DNA of 64,000 nucleotides, from NCBI RefSeq assembly GCF_904842695.1, contig NZ_CAJGWQ010000008.1, positions 42,866 through 106,865 on the forward strand, written 5' to 3'. Within the stretch, counting starts at the first letter, position 1; the number at the start of each line of letters is the position of its first letter. The position numbers and the translations under genes were made by a program. Origin of the DNA: Gulosibacter hominis. GTDB taxonomy: Bacteria; Actinomycetota; Actinomycetes; Actinomycetales; Microbacteriaceae. The notes beneath the pieces were generated by a model. It did not search any database. It saw only the letters and a program-made list of their open reading frames with translations, and had not been told where the DNA came from. Positions 46,661 through 54,717 of this stretch are shown piece by piece.

Positions 46661-47257
46661 GTGAGCTACTGGGAACACCGCAAACCTGTGCGACGCCTCC
46701 GCGCAGTGGACATCGTGGAGGTTGCGAGGGCATCGGTGAGGCTGCTGGACGAAGGCGGGTTGAGGGCGCTCACCCTGCGATCTGTGGCGCAACAGGTGGG
46801 TGTCGCTCCAGCCAGCCTGTACTCCCGCGTCGAATCCGTCGACGATCTGTTCGACCTCGCCCTCGACATAGCGCTTGCAGACGATCCCGTGATGTCCGAG
46901 TCGATCCGCAACGCCGACCTGCCTGCCCTGATGCACACCTTCTTCGCGCACCTCACGACCCACCGGTGGGCCGGTCAGGTCATCGGTATGCGCGCTCCCA
47001 GGGGCCCGGCGTACCTGGCCCTTTCCGAGCGGATGTGCGTCCTGCTCGAACAAGCGGGTACCCCGGATCCGCTGGGAACTGCCTACCGATTGTCCAACCT
47101 GGTGATTGGCTCCTCGCTGACCGCACCCATGGCGTCTGACGAGAAGCGCGTCGCCATTGACCCTGACCAAGCTCCTACCTATGCGCGGCTCCACGCGACG
47201 CACCACATCAGCTCACGCGAGATTCTCTCCGACGGCATCACGGCACTCCTGTCGTGA
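46661..47257 (+). CDS. TetR-family regulator with TetR_C domain
   Basis: The 198-aa repressor has an N-terminal helix-turn-helix (L-R-S-V-A-Q-Q-V-G-V-A-P-A-S-L-Y-S-R-V) and a C-terminal domain like that of tetracycline-type repressors (TetR_C: H-R-W-A-G-Q-V-I, R-L-S-N-L-V-I-G). It is divergent from the broken GNAT gene and, through that, near the broken MFS exporter, the usual targets of such a regulator. GTG is the start, 6 nt after TAGGCT. Confidence 0.88.
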   Translation: MSYWEHRKPVRRLRAVDIVEVARASVRLLDEGGLRALTLRSVAQQVGVAPASLYSRVESVDDLFDLALDIALADDPVMSESIRNADLPALMHTFFAHLTTHRWAGQVIGMRAPRGPAYLALSERMCVLLEQAGTPDPLGTAYRLSNLVIGSSLTAPMASDEKRVAIDPDQAPTYARLHATHHISSREILSDGITALLS

Positions 47258-47716
47258 GGGGTCTTTTGATTCGGGGCTGCCCTGCGTTGCTGATGGCCAC
47301 GGGCTGGTCTCTGTGAGAGTGCGCCCAATCGCAGTGCGCCGATATTCGGACGGGCTGATTCCGACGACGTCGGTGAACTGCCGTGCGGCATGCCCACGGC
47401 TGCGCCACCCGACTTTTGTCATGGCGACGCCGATTGGAAGATCAGTCTCGACCAGGAGCTCAGCCAGCCGATGGGCCCGAATGTGAGCCAGGTACCGCAT
47501 GGGCGGCATCCCGAATCGTTGTGTGAACGCTCTGCCCAGCTGTGACACCGAGAGGTGAACCAGCGCGGCAAGGTCACGGAGCCGCCAATCCCGTTGAGGT
47601 GCTTCTGCGAGCAGCCGCGCTGCCAGTTCTGTGGATGTTTCACCGGAACGTTGCTCCGTGGCACTCCTAGCTGTTGACGTGTAGCGGCAGGCCTGGTGCC
47701 GCGCAGCGATGGTCAT
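47213..47716 (-). CDS. AraC-type helix-turn-helix regulator coupled to erm
   Basis: The 167-aa protein has a C-terminal AraC double helix-turn-helix: W-R-L-R-D-L-A-A-L-V-H-L-S-V-S-Q-L, F-G-M-P-P-M-R-Y-L, then I-G-V-A-M-T-K-V-G-W-R-S-R-G-H-A-A-R-Q-F and G-I-S-P-S-E-Y-R-R. No ligand-binding domain is present. Its ATG overlaps the stop of the erm gene (ATGA), so it is translationally coupled. The last 15 residues overlap the TetR gene end on the other strand. A role in erm control is possible, but erm genes are usually controlled by attenuation. Confidence 0.82.
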   Translation of the reverse strand: MTIAARHQACRYTSTARSATEQRSGETSTELAARLLAEAPQRDWRLRDLAALVHLSVSQLGRAFTQRFGMPPMRYLAHIRAHRLAELLVETDLPIGVAMTKVGWRSRGHAARQFTDVVGISPSEYRRTAIGRTLTETSPWPSATQGSPESKDPSRQECRDAVGENLA

Positions 47717-48540
47717 CGACGGCGCCTCCTCGACTTCACCTGCTGCGTCTGCGCACGGTGTGCAGGCGGTGAAGAACCGGTGGTCTTGAACAAGTCCACC
47801 CATGCCTCGACGGGCATGTCCTTCGGGAGCCCTGCAGCGGTCATGCCGTGGCGTGTCAGCCACGCCTGTGCGGTCTGTGGTGACCCGAGTGAGGTGGTGC
47901 GCGCGAGGATCTGGGCCAGCCCGCGGCCGGGGCCGGTGTAGACGCGGTGGACTAGGGCATGGAACTGGCGTCGCTGTGTCGGGGACAGCAGCGGATGTTC
48001 GCGACGGTGGATGGTGAGGATTCCGCCGTCGACTCCCGGACGCGGGGTGAACGCGCGAGCGGGAACACGACTGTGCAGCGTGAACTCGAACCAAGGCGCC
48101 CATTGCGCCGTCATCATCGTGGCACCGCCGACGCCCGCTCTGCGCCGCGCAACCTCCCATTGCACGAGCACGATTGCATCAGTCCATGCCGGGGCGTGCA
48201 GAATGCGGCGCAGTATGGCCGTGGTCTGGTGAAACGGTAGGTTGCCGACGAGCACATGCGCAGACGTGGGAAGCCGGTAGGCCAGGAAGTCATCGGCGAC
48301 GACCTCCACGTGCGACGGTAGTCGTTGGGTCAGGTGTCGGGCGAGCCGGGTGTCGATCTCGACGGCTGTCACCGGTCGCCCAAGCCGGGCCAGCGGGGTG
48401 GTGAGTGCTCCGGCACCGGGGCCGATCTCGATGATCGGGCCCTCGGTGGCAGCCACGAGTCGTGTGATCGTGGCAATGGTGGATGGGTCAGTCAGGAAGT
48501 TCTGGCCGTGCTCATGACGGCCGCCTCGATAGGTAGGCAC
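47713..48540 (-). CDS. erm: Erm(X)-like 23S rRNA adenine N6-methyltransferase
   Basis: The 275-aa protein opens R-H-E-H-G-Q-N-F-L-T, as Erm(X) does, with the SAM motif E-I-G-P-G-A-G-A-L-T at residues 38-47, motif IV G-N-L-P-F-H near 100, W-E-V-A-R-R-R-A-G-V-G and a basic C-terminus. Family knowledge: it methylates A2058 of 23S rRNA and gives macrolide, lincosamide and streptogramin B resistance. GTG 48540 is chosen because GGAG lies 7-8 nt upstream and the N-terminal length then equals Erm(X). A leader peptide ORF lies about 100 nt upstream. Confidence 0.9.
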   Translation of the reverse strand: MPTYRGGRHEHGQNFLTDPSTIATITRLVAATEGPIIEIGPGAGALTTPLARLGRPVTAVEIDTRLARHLTQRLPSHVEVVADDFLAYRLPTSAHVLVGNLPFHQTTAILRRILHAPAWTDAIVLVQWEVARRRAGVGGATMMTAQWAPWFEFTLHSRVPARAFTPRPGVDGGILTIHRREHPLLSPTQRRQFHALVHRVYTGPGRGLAQILARTTSLGSPQTAQAWLTRHGMTAAGLPKDMPVEAWVDLFKTTGSSPPAHRAQTQQVKSRRRRR

Positions 48541-48641
48541 TGTTTGCTCCATGGTTGTTGCGGAGCCGGGCACGCTGAAAGAGCCGCCCGGCCGTGATCA
48601 CCGGGGCGGGAGCAACAACCTGTGGAGGGTGCTCGCCGCTG

Positions 48642-48686
48642 TTAGCGGCTGCGCAGTCGCAGCGAAGCAGTGCCGTAGAACAACAT
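48642..48686 (-). CDS. erm leader peptide (RLR type)
   Basis: The 14-codon ORF reads M-L-F-Y-G-T-A-S-L-R-L-R-S-R and stops. It contains R-L-R, a known macrolide-dependent ribosome arrest motif, and resembles the leader described for erm(X). Stalling here would expose the erm start region by changing the mRNA fold. An in-frame ATG at 48698 could add 4 residues. Directly seen: ORF and motif; arrest function is inferred. Confidence 0.8.
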   Translation of the reverse strand: MLFYGTASLRLRSR

Positions 48687-49131
48687 GCCCACCAGCATAG
48701 GTGACCCCGCTGCCGGTCAGCGACTCAATATCCCGTCTCTGCCCAAAGACGCGGAGATCCGGATCACCCTGGCCAGAACCAGGTCACAGGCCGTCCGCGC
48801 CCGACGAGTCTCCACACCACCGCGAGTGGCCCTCCTATGGAGCTGCCACGCGTCTTGCAGATCGAGGGTGAGCGGACGCTGGTGTGCTTGTCAGGAAGGG
48901 GGATCCGCTAAGTGGATGCGCGATTCAGCCTTGGTGGACTTGGCGGACCGGCTGAATCGTTGAGGGCCGACCTGATCGAGGCCCCGCCGCGTGAGGCCGA
49001 CCCCAGTGACCGACCTAGCGTTGAATCCAGGGCATGCCCGGCAGCACGGGAGCCCTTGTGTCGACTTGAAGAACGACACTGATGCTACTATTGGCATAGT
49101 TCTTGATGTGCATTGAGTAATAGGAGAGTCA
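48687..49131. other. intergenic region between erm leader and two-gene module
   Basis: Of this 445-bp stretch, the left part must hold the erm promoter (minus strand). The middle holds short open frames with no recognisable protein. The right end has the palindrome at 49087 and the ribosome binding site of the next gene. Confidence 0.5.
49087..49100. promoter_or_regulatory. palindrome upstream of the two-gene module
   Basis: ACTAT-TGGC-ATAGT, perfect 5-bp arms, 31 nt before the ATG at 49132. It could be an operator for an autoregulated module. Confidence 0.45.
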
Positions 49132-49659
49132 ATGGGAGACCCCGAGATCGACGCGATGGCGGCAATTGCCGACGCGCTCGCAGATCTGGAGGCGGAGTCG
49201 CGCGACCGTGTTCTGCGGTGGGCTGCCGACCGCTACGGAGTGACTATTTCTACTGGCGGCCGTCAAGCGGTCGGGGGTGGCGTCAACGGAGGCTCCCCGC
49301 GCGTGGCGGCAGAGGAGATCGCGGGAGAGGTGCCCGGCTACCAGCACTTCGCGGAGTTGTTTGCTGCGGCTTCGCCCAAGTCTAATGAGGACAAGGCTCT
49401 CGTCGCCGCCTACTGGATTCAGGTCCATGAGGGTCATGAATCGTGGGCCTCGCGCCTGCTCAACGCTGAGCTCAAGAATCTAGGCCACTCCATTCCCAAT
49501 ATTACTGATGCGCTGAGCAGCAACATGAGAAAGAAGCCGCAGCGCGTGATTCAGTTGAAGAAGTCTGGCAATAGTCGACAGGCAAACAAGACCTACAAAG
49601 TGACTCACGAAGGTCTTGCGTATGTTCAGGGCATGTTGCACAGCGAGAGTGACGAGTGA
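49132..49659 (+). CDS. unrecognised protein, first gene of an island module (175 aa)
   Basis: Residues 5-35 (A-I-A-D-A-L-A-D-L-E-A-E-S-R-D-R-V-L-R-W-A) are a helix seen at the start of varied island proteins. A Gly-rich linker follows. The C-terminal half, about 75-170, looks like a winged helix (E-D-K-A-L-V-A-A-Y-W-I-Q, N-A-E-L-K-N-L-G-H-S-I, K-T-Y-K-V-T-H-E-G-L-A-Y-V). It may bind DNA or RNA. AGGAGAG precedes the ATG. The next gene begins 1 nt after its stop, so both are one operon. I recognise no family. Confidence 0.75.
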   Translation: MGDPEIDAMAAIADALADLEAESRDRVLRWAADRYGVTISTGGRQAVGGGVNGGSPRVAAEEIAGEVPGYQHFAELFAAASPKSNEDKALVAAYWIQVHEGHESWASRLLNAELKNLGHSIPNITDALSSNMRKKPQRVIQLKKSGNSRQANKTYKVTHEGLAYVQGMLHSESDE

Positions 49660-49660
49660 A

Positions 49661-50431
49661 ATGGGGCTCGCCCCACGGGATGCGCTGACTGTCTTGCCTG
49701 ACACTCTACGCGACGACTTGCTCACCGCCTTCAATGAGATCATCAAGAACTATCGAGAGCATCGGTGGGAACCATCAGAGCTCAACGGTGGCAAGCTCTG
49801 CGAAGTCGTATACACCATTTGCAAGGGTTGGTTGGAGGGCGGGGTTTATCCCGCGCGCGCAGAGAAACCGAGTCGTTTTGCACAAAAGTGTTGGGAGTTG
49901 GAGAGCATCTATCAGCAAGTTCCCAATAGCCGCTCTGCACGCATTCTTATCCCGCGGATGATGATCGGGCTCTATGATGTTCGGAACAACCGAGGCGTGG
50001 GGCACGCCGGTTCCGAGGTTGACCCGAACCAAATGGACGCAACCGTAGTGCTCTACACGGCCAAGTGGCTCGTTGCTGAGTTGGTGCGGCTGCTTCACGC
50101 TCTGACGACGGATGAAGCCACTGCCGTGGTGGAGGGCCTGATCCAGCGTGAGGTGGCGTGGGTGTGGACGCGCGACAATATTAGGCGGGTTCTGCGGACG
50201 GGCCTCACTTGGAAGCAGCAAACCCTTTTGTTGCTGTTGACCGAAGTGGGTGACGTCGAAGAAAGCGACCTGTTTCGCTGGCTTGAGCATCCCGGGCTTT
50301 CGTCTTTCCGCAAAGATGTCCTGAAACAACTACACCAGAGCCGTCTCATCGAATATGACACGGTGGCGCGGACAGTACGACTTCTGCCCCCCGGTGTCAC
50401 CGCTGCGGAGGCGCTACTTCCCGCTGCTTAA
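49661..50431 (+). CDS. putative Abi-like protein with possible HEPN motif (256 aa)
   Basis: The N-terminal 150 residues are helical and contain V-R-N-N-R-G-V-G-H-A-G, where R-N-N-R-G-V-G-H fits the R-x4-6-H pattern of HEPN ribonucleases and recalls the R-N-K-x-G-x-x-H-G segment of abortive-infection (Abi C-terminal) proteins. The last 90 residues look like a winged helix (L-T-W-K-Q-Q-T-L-L-L-L, V-L-K-Q-L-H-Q-S-R-L-I-E-Y-D). Start: ATG 49661, or GTG 49649 overlapping the first gene. Proposed as a toxin or effector of a defence module; this is inference from one motif and island context. Confidence 0.6.
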   Translation: MGLAPRDALTVLPDTLRDDLLTAFNEIIKNYREHRWEPSELNGGKLCEVVYTICKGWLEGGVYPARAEKPSRFAQKCWELESIYQQVPNSRSARILIPRMMIGLYDVRNNRGVGHAGSEVDPNQMDATVVLYTAKWLVAELVRLLHALTTDEATAVVEGLIQREVAWVWTRDNIRRVLRTGLTWKQQTLLLLLTEVGDVEESDLFRWLEHPGLSSFRKDVLKQLHQSRLIEYDTVARTVRLLPPGVTAAEALLPAA

Positions 50432-50550
50432 TCCGGCAACGCTAGTCTCCGGCTCGGGTGCTCTCTCGTGGCCGACCTGCCAGGTGGTGCCGCCTTCCGC
50501 TACTTCGCGCTATCGAAGGGATATGTTCCTATCTCTGTGCGAGGGCAGCC

Positions 50551-51680
50551 TCTAGTTGTAGTTGGTCATGACGTTGTCGACACGGGTGTGGAGGCGTGAG
50601 GCCGGTGGCTGGTCACTGCAGGCGGTGTGGGGTCGATGATAGTTGTAGTGATGGTTCCAGGTTTTCAGAGCTTCTCGCCGTTGTTATTCTGACGTGTAGG
50701 GCCGGGCATAGAGGCACTCGTCAGCCAACAGCCGGTTGTAGCGTTCAATTTTGCCGTTGTGTCGTGGCGTGTACGGGCGGGTGTGTTGGTGCCGGCCGAT
50801 GAATCCTTTGATCGCAGCTTTGAACGTGGCGGAGCGGTAGCTGGGGCCGTTGTCGGTGACCAGTCGGGTGATGTGGGTGATGCCGTGGGCGGCGAAGTAG
50901 GCCTGTGCTCGTTGGAGGAACTCGATCACGGTTGCCGCTTTTTCGTCCTCGAGCGCTTCGGTGTAGGCCAGGCGGGAGAACCCGTCGATGATTGAGTGGA
51001 GGTAGGTGTAGCCAACTTTTTGTTTGTGGGCTCGTTTGGCAGCCAGTGCTTGTTGGCTGCCTCGGCCATGGGCCCACCAGCCGCCTCCGTCGGGGATCTT
51101 CCCGACTTTCTTCACATCCATATGGGCCATGTGCCCGGGATAGCGGGCAGTGATCTTTCCTGGGCGGCGGAGGTTCTGCCCGTCTGGGGTGATGTCCCGG
51201 ATGCGGTTGAGTCCGAGCCGGTCCAGCCAGCGAGTTACGGTGCGTTGGCTGCAGTGGGTGTGGTGTTGGTGCGCGAGTTCATGGGTGATGCGACGTGCTG
51301 ACCATTTGTATTCGCGGCGCCAGTGTTCGATCAACGTGACCGTGTGTGCGGGCAGCCGGTTCGGGACCCGGTGCGGGGCGCTGGAGCGGTCTTGCAGTCC
51401 GTTCGGTCCGTACTGGCGGTAACGGCCGACCCATTTCGACAGTGTTGAGCGGGCGATGTGGAACTGCGCTGCCACGTGCGCGATCGGACGGTGGTGTTTG
51501 AGGACCTGGTCTACGGCTCGTTGTCTTCCCTCAACGGTCAGTGGGGCGTTACGGTGGGTCATGGAACGGGTCTCCTTTCGGACGACGGATGTTTTCGACA
51601 CCACCCATCGTGCCGGTCAGAGGCCCGTTCCTTCTACCCACACCCCGGTGACCACAACGTCATGACCCACAACATCTAGA
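50551..51680 (-). mobile_element. IS481-family insertion sequence
   Basis: The ends are imperfect inverted repeats: left TCTAGTTGTAGTTGGTCATG..., right (complement) TCTAGATGTTGTGGGTCATG..., which share the run GGTCATGACGTTGT. The transposase fills the element. CTAG at both ends may be part of the repeats or a short target duplication. Confidence 0.82.
50552..51562 (-). pseudogene. IS481 transposase with late stop codon
   Basis: From ATG 51562 (after AAAGGAG) the protein has the helix-turn-helix N-terminus (T-L-S-K-W-V-G-R-Y) and the DDE residues in H-M-D-V-K-K, V-T-D-N-G-P-S-Y and N-G-K-I-E-R-Y-N. A TAA at 50684-50686 interrupts it after A-R-P-Y-T-S-E. The same frame continues Q-R-R-E-A-L-K-T-W-N-H-H-Y-N-Y-H-R-P-H to the natural stop at 50552. 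So 44 residues with a conserved tail would be lost. All DDE residues are before the stop, so partial activity cannot be excluded. Confidence 0.85.
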
Positions 51681-51748
51681 GCGCCGGCCTGTCGTGCGCG
51701 GTGTTGGAACGCCGCCAACGAAGGACGCAGGTGTTTCGGCTGAAAGGA

Positions 51749-52027
51749 CTACTTCGAAACAGGCAAGTCTCTTGTACGTTCCCAAACCGTCAACCGGTGC
51801 ACCTCGAAACGCCTCGCGATTGACGTCACGGTCTCGCCAGCCTCCCGCGCCGCTCGGATCGCGCCCACCTCGTTCTCGGTGAGTGGTGTTCGAGACCGTC
51901 TCGTTGGGTTGAACACCATCCCAAAATTTGGTTCCCCCGCTCGTGGTCTCTCACTTCCGACGCCTTGCTTCGCCTGCTCCCACATGGAACTCAGTCGTTC
52001 GATCCGCTCCCACGTGTTCGGGCTGAG
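51749..52027 (-). pseudogene. C-terminal helix-turn-helix fragment of a recombinase
   Basis: The frame reads N-T-W-E-R-I-E-R-L-S-S-M-W-E-Q, then T-P-L-T-E-N-E-V-G-A-I-R-A-A-R-E-A-G and a helix-turn-helix V-T-S-I-A-R-R-F-E-V-H-R-L-T-V-W like that at the end of Hin/resolvase-type serine recombinases. The catalytic domain is missing: upstream the frame runs into tRNA-flank repeat DNA. It is a relic at the right side of the island. Confidence 0.6.
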
Positions 52028-52041
52028 TCCACCGGCGTCCA

Positions 52042-52080
52042 CTAATAAAAGCGGTCCCAGCGAGGGGCCGTTTTTATTAG
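52042..52080 (+). repeat. second copy of the tRNA-Ala downstream hairpin
   Basis: CTAATAAAA (52042-52050) pairs with TTTTATTAG (52072-52080) around GCGGTCCC/GGGGCCG. It resembles 44049-44082 and is preceded, like it, by GTCCA. Confidence 0.75.
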
Positions 52081-52110
52081 TGAATTTGGCAGGGTATGAG
52101 AACCCGTAGT

Positions 52111-52134
52111 GGGGCCCCGTCGGCGAGGGGCCCC
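52111..52134. repeat. GC-rich palindrome, right-end copy
   Basis: Same sequence as 44176-44199 within a 43-bp identical block (52098-52140). Confidence 0.8.
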
Positions 52135-52169
52135 GCGCGCTGTTGGCGCGTGGGGGAGCCCATGGGGAG

Positions 52170-52189
52170 TCGAATCCCGTTAGGTCCAC
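52170..52189 (+). repeat. attachment-type repeat copy 3
   Basis: The 20-bp tRNA-Ala 3' end again, preceded by GGGGAG as in copy 2. It marks the right limit of the island. Downstream, 52190-52472 shows no gene. Confidence 0.85.
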
Positions 52190-52472
52190 TCCCAGGACCC
52201 CCGAATTCGGCTTAAACAAGCGGAAGTCGGGGTGTTCTTCTTCCCCAAAACCGGCCGTGCCCACAATTTGCCCACATTTCCTACGAAACCAGGGCACGTA
52301 GACGTGGACCTGTAGTTCCTATGGATGCTGTGAACAACTCGTAGACAGATGAAGACCTCCGGCGGTACCACACGCGCCATCGCCCCGCGCCCGTATCGGC
52401 CGCCAAGTCTGCGCGGGCCGTGCTCACAGCCTCACGAGAAAGTGCAGCTAACCGCATCCAAATGAGAATCGG

Positions 52473-52913
52473 CTATTCGGTGACCTCGACGTACCCGTCA
52501 TAGGCGCGACCTTTCATGGCTTCCTCGAATTCAGCTCGAGTCATCGAAACCACCTGGTCACCGTCGGTGTGGCACGTGGCCGCTGCGATGTTTTCGTGAG
52601 TGGGGAGAAACTCAAAGTGCCACTCGCCGCCCACCACTGTCACGTTGAACAGTTCGGCGTCGTAGTGCGGGTCGAAGCCATCACGGTTTGATACGCCATC
52701 GCGCATGACATCGAGGAATACCACGCTATCGATTTCTGTGGCGCACATGCTGGCAGCATCAGGTAGCGGCAGTTGTGGCGCAGCTTGTCGGTAGTCGGGT
52801 AGCTGTGTGCTTGGCGCGCTGCTCTCCGTGGGAGTTACTTCGACGGTCGTTGCGGCGCACGAAGTCAACATCAGTGCGATCCCGGCCGCTGCGGTCATCC
52901 GAACCAAACGCAT
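52473..52913 (-). CDS. putative lipoprotein, 146 aa
   Basis: The signal peptide M-R-L-V-R-M-T-A-A-A-G-I-A-L-M ends in lipobox L-T-S-C. The mature part has a Thr/Pro/Ser linker and a compact domain with two Cys (S-M-C-A-T and A-T-C-H-T) that may form a disulfide. ATG 52913 is chosen over ATG 52922 because TAGGTT lies 7 nt upstream of it. Function is unknown. Confidence 0.72.
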   Translation of the reverse strand: MRLVRMTAAAGIALMLTSCAATTVEVTPTESSAPSTQLPDYRQAAPQLPLPDAASMCATEIDSVVFLDVMRDGVSNRDGFDPHYDAELFNVTVVGGEWHFEFLPTHENIAAATCHTDGDQVVSMTRAEFEEAMKGRAYDGYVEVTE

Positions 52914-52987
52914 AGCGAACAACCTAGCAATTACGAGAGAAATAAAAATGCCCTCAACACGATCGCGTCGAAGCTGAACTCGACGTA

Positions 52988-53016
52988 CTAGATGTAGTTG
53001 GTCTTGATGTCGTGTC
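52988..53016 (+). repeat. lone IS481-type terminal repeat
   Basis: CTAGATGTAGTTGGTCTTGA... closely matches the left end of the IS481 element at 50551 (CTAGTTGTAGTTGGTCATGA...). No transposase is next to it, so it is a remnant of an older insertion. Confidence 0.65.
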
Positions 53017-53066
53017 GTAGATGGTGAACTCGCACAGCGACGGTATCGGATATCCCATAACCTTGT

Positions 53067-54090
53067 TCACTCGTTCGGCCATAGTGCACGGATCACATCT
53101 GCTGCCGGTCCCGTGGGCGCCTCACTGTAGCCGGCACCTGCCCAAAGATGCACCCGTTGCGCGTCGCCTGCTTTGGCGGCGGCCTGTCGAATGGGGCGGG
53201 TCAGATGATGCACGGCAGGGTAGGCAACCGGCGCGTTCGCACCGTGCGCGGCAATGAAATCGTTGTGCAGGGCCCGCGCGGGTCGCCCGGTGAATGCCCG
53301 AGTGATCACGGTGTGGTCAAACTCGGGGTCGGAAAGCGCCGCGCGGTGCACAGCTGAGGTCCCCGCCTCATCCGTGCGCAACAGTAGCGTGCCAACGGCG
53401 GCGGCAATCGCACCCGCGGTCAGCACCTCGCGCACCGCATCCGAGGAAGTGATCCCACCGGCAGCAATCAACGGTAGCTCGCTTTTCTTGCGCACCCCGG
53501 CGATCAGCTCGGTCAACGCAAGCGGTGCCGGGTCGCGCTCCGGATCAAAAGTGGCGCTGTGCCCACCAGCATCCGCACCCTGTACCACCAGACCATCAAC
53601 ACCGCGGGCGGTGGCCCCAGCCGCCTCTTCCGGTGTCGTCACGGTGGCCAGCACACGCGTGCCGCGCTCACGCAGCAAGCCAATATCTGTAGCCACAGGG
53701 AGCCCAAATGTGAATGACACCACCGGTACTGGCTGCTGGACCAGCAACGCGAATTTTTCGTCCCAGTTATCGTCGTCAGTCACCGGTTCGGGGTCGACGG
53801 ACACACCGAAACGGGATGCTTCGGGTCCAAGTTCGGCGGCATAGGCAGCGAACGCGGCCCGGTCAAACTCATTGTCACCGGGAACGAAAAGATTCACCCC
53901 GAATGGCGCTCCGCTCGCACGCAGCGCAACAATTTCATCCCGCAGCCCGGCGGCGGTTTTGTAGCCGCCCGCCAAAAACGGAAACCCGCCAGCATCTGCC
54001 ACAGCGGTCGCGAGCGCGACGGTGGTAGGGCCACCCGCCATTGGCGCGGCAACAATAGGCCGTTCGGTGTCAAGAAGCGGTATGCGCATC
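53067..54090 (-). CDS. nitronate monooxygenase (2-nitropropane dioxygenase family)
   Basis: The 341-aa FMN barrel enzyme begins P-L-L-D-T-E-R-P-I-V-A-A-P-M-A-G-G-P-T, with the family's V-Q-G-A-D-A-G-G-H (catalytic His region) and I-A-A-G-G-I. It oxidises alkyl nitronates, detoxifying propionate 3-nitronate. ATG 54090 has AAGGA 8 nt upstream. The gene order around it shows no pathway partner. Confidence 0.9.
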
Positions 54091-54239
54091 TGCGGATTCC
54101 TTTTTTCAACAGCGAGTCGCTTCACGAGGTCAACTCCGCCCAACCTTGCCGCGTCAACCTTGGCGATCCCTGATGGGCCAGCACATACCGGGCGAACACT
54201 GACCCGGAGCCACGGGATGCGGCGGCGTTGTTCGATTGG

Positions 54240-54716
54240 TCAGGCAAGGCCGAGCTTGCCCACCACCTGCACGACCTGGGCACGCTGCGCCTCGGTGGGG
54301 CCCTGGCTTGGCAGCGGCAGGCACCCGTGCGCTGCCAAGCCGAGGTGCTCAGTGATCGCGGCAGTCACACGCAGACTTCCCTCAAATTCGGTAAACAATT
54401 CCCATAGGGGTGCGAGGCGCTCCGACTTTGCCACTGCCTCGCTCCCGCGGCCCGCTTGTGCGGCGCGCGTGATGGCGAGGGCCGGGGCGGGCAGCGTGCC
54501 GCCGATCACCGAGCATCACGCATCACAGTCGGCGTTCAAACCGGTCGCGGCGAACGCATCACCGGAAACGCCGATTGCGACATGCTCCGGCACCACCGGA
54601 CGAATCGCTGCGCCGTGCTCGATCGATTCCTTCGGGCTGGCTGGGAGGCCGCCGGGGATCTTGACGAAGCAAACGGCGATGCGGGCGGAGAGGTCGTTTG
54701 GGGAGCTCTGTCGCTC
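54240..54716 (-). pseudogene. DapA/DHDPS-family pseudogene fragment
   Basis: The minus-strand frame reads V-K-I-P-G-G-L-P-A-S, V-A-I-G-V-S-G-D, N-A-D-C-D-A, TGA, C-S-V-I-G-G-T-L-P and continues to the stop at 54240. This is the C-terminal half of a dihydrodipicolinate synthase/N-acetylneuraminate lyase family protein; the TGA (54516-54518) replaces the expected Trp. The N-terminal barrel half with the Schiff-base region is missing. It is a decayed gene, not the lysine pathway dapA as judged from the low relatedness of the visible part. Confidence 0.75.
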
Positions 54717-54717
54717 C

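Larger units (their letters stand above)
44029..52189. mobile_element. decayed genomic island at tRNA-Ala
   Basis: The outer limits are the tRNA-Ala 3' end and its distant copy at 52170-52189, with a third copy at 44293. Inside are serine-recombinase fragments at both ends, an IS481-family element, several broken genes, an erm-type resistance gene and regulators, none of which fits the surrounding conserved actinobacterial order. The element seems to be assembled from more than one insertion, since the repeated tRNA-flank segments occur three times. It is unlikely to be mobile by itself now because no intact integrase is seen. Confidence 0.8.

Noticed and set aside
48685..48963. 92-codon plus-strand ORF upstream of the two-gene module
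   Set aside because: No ribosome binding site or family resemblance, and it starts within the erm leader on the other strand.
52028..52297. N-terminal extension of the recombinase fragment reading V-D-L-T-G-F
   Set aside because: That stretch is translated antisense tRNA end and repeat DNA, a known annotation artefact, so it is not part of a protein.
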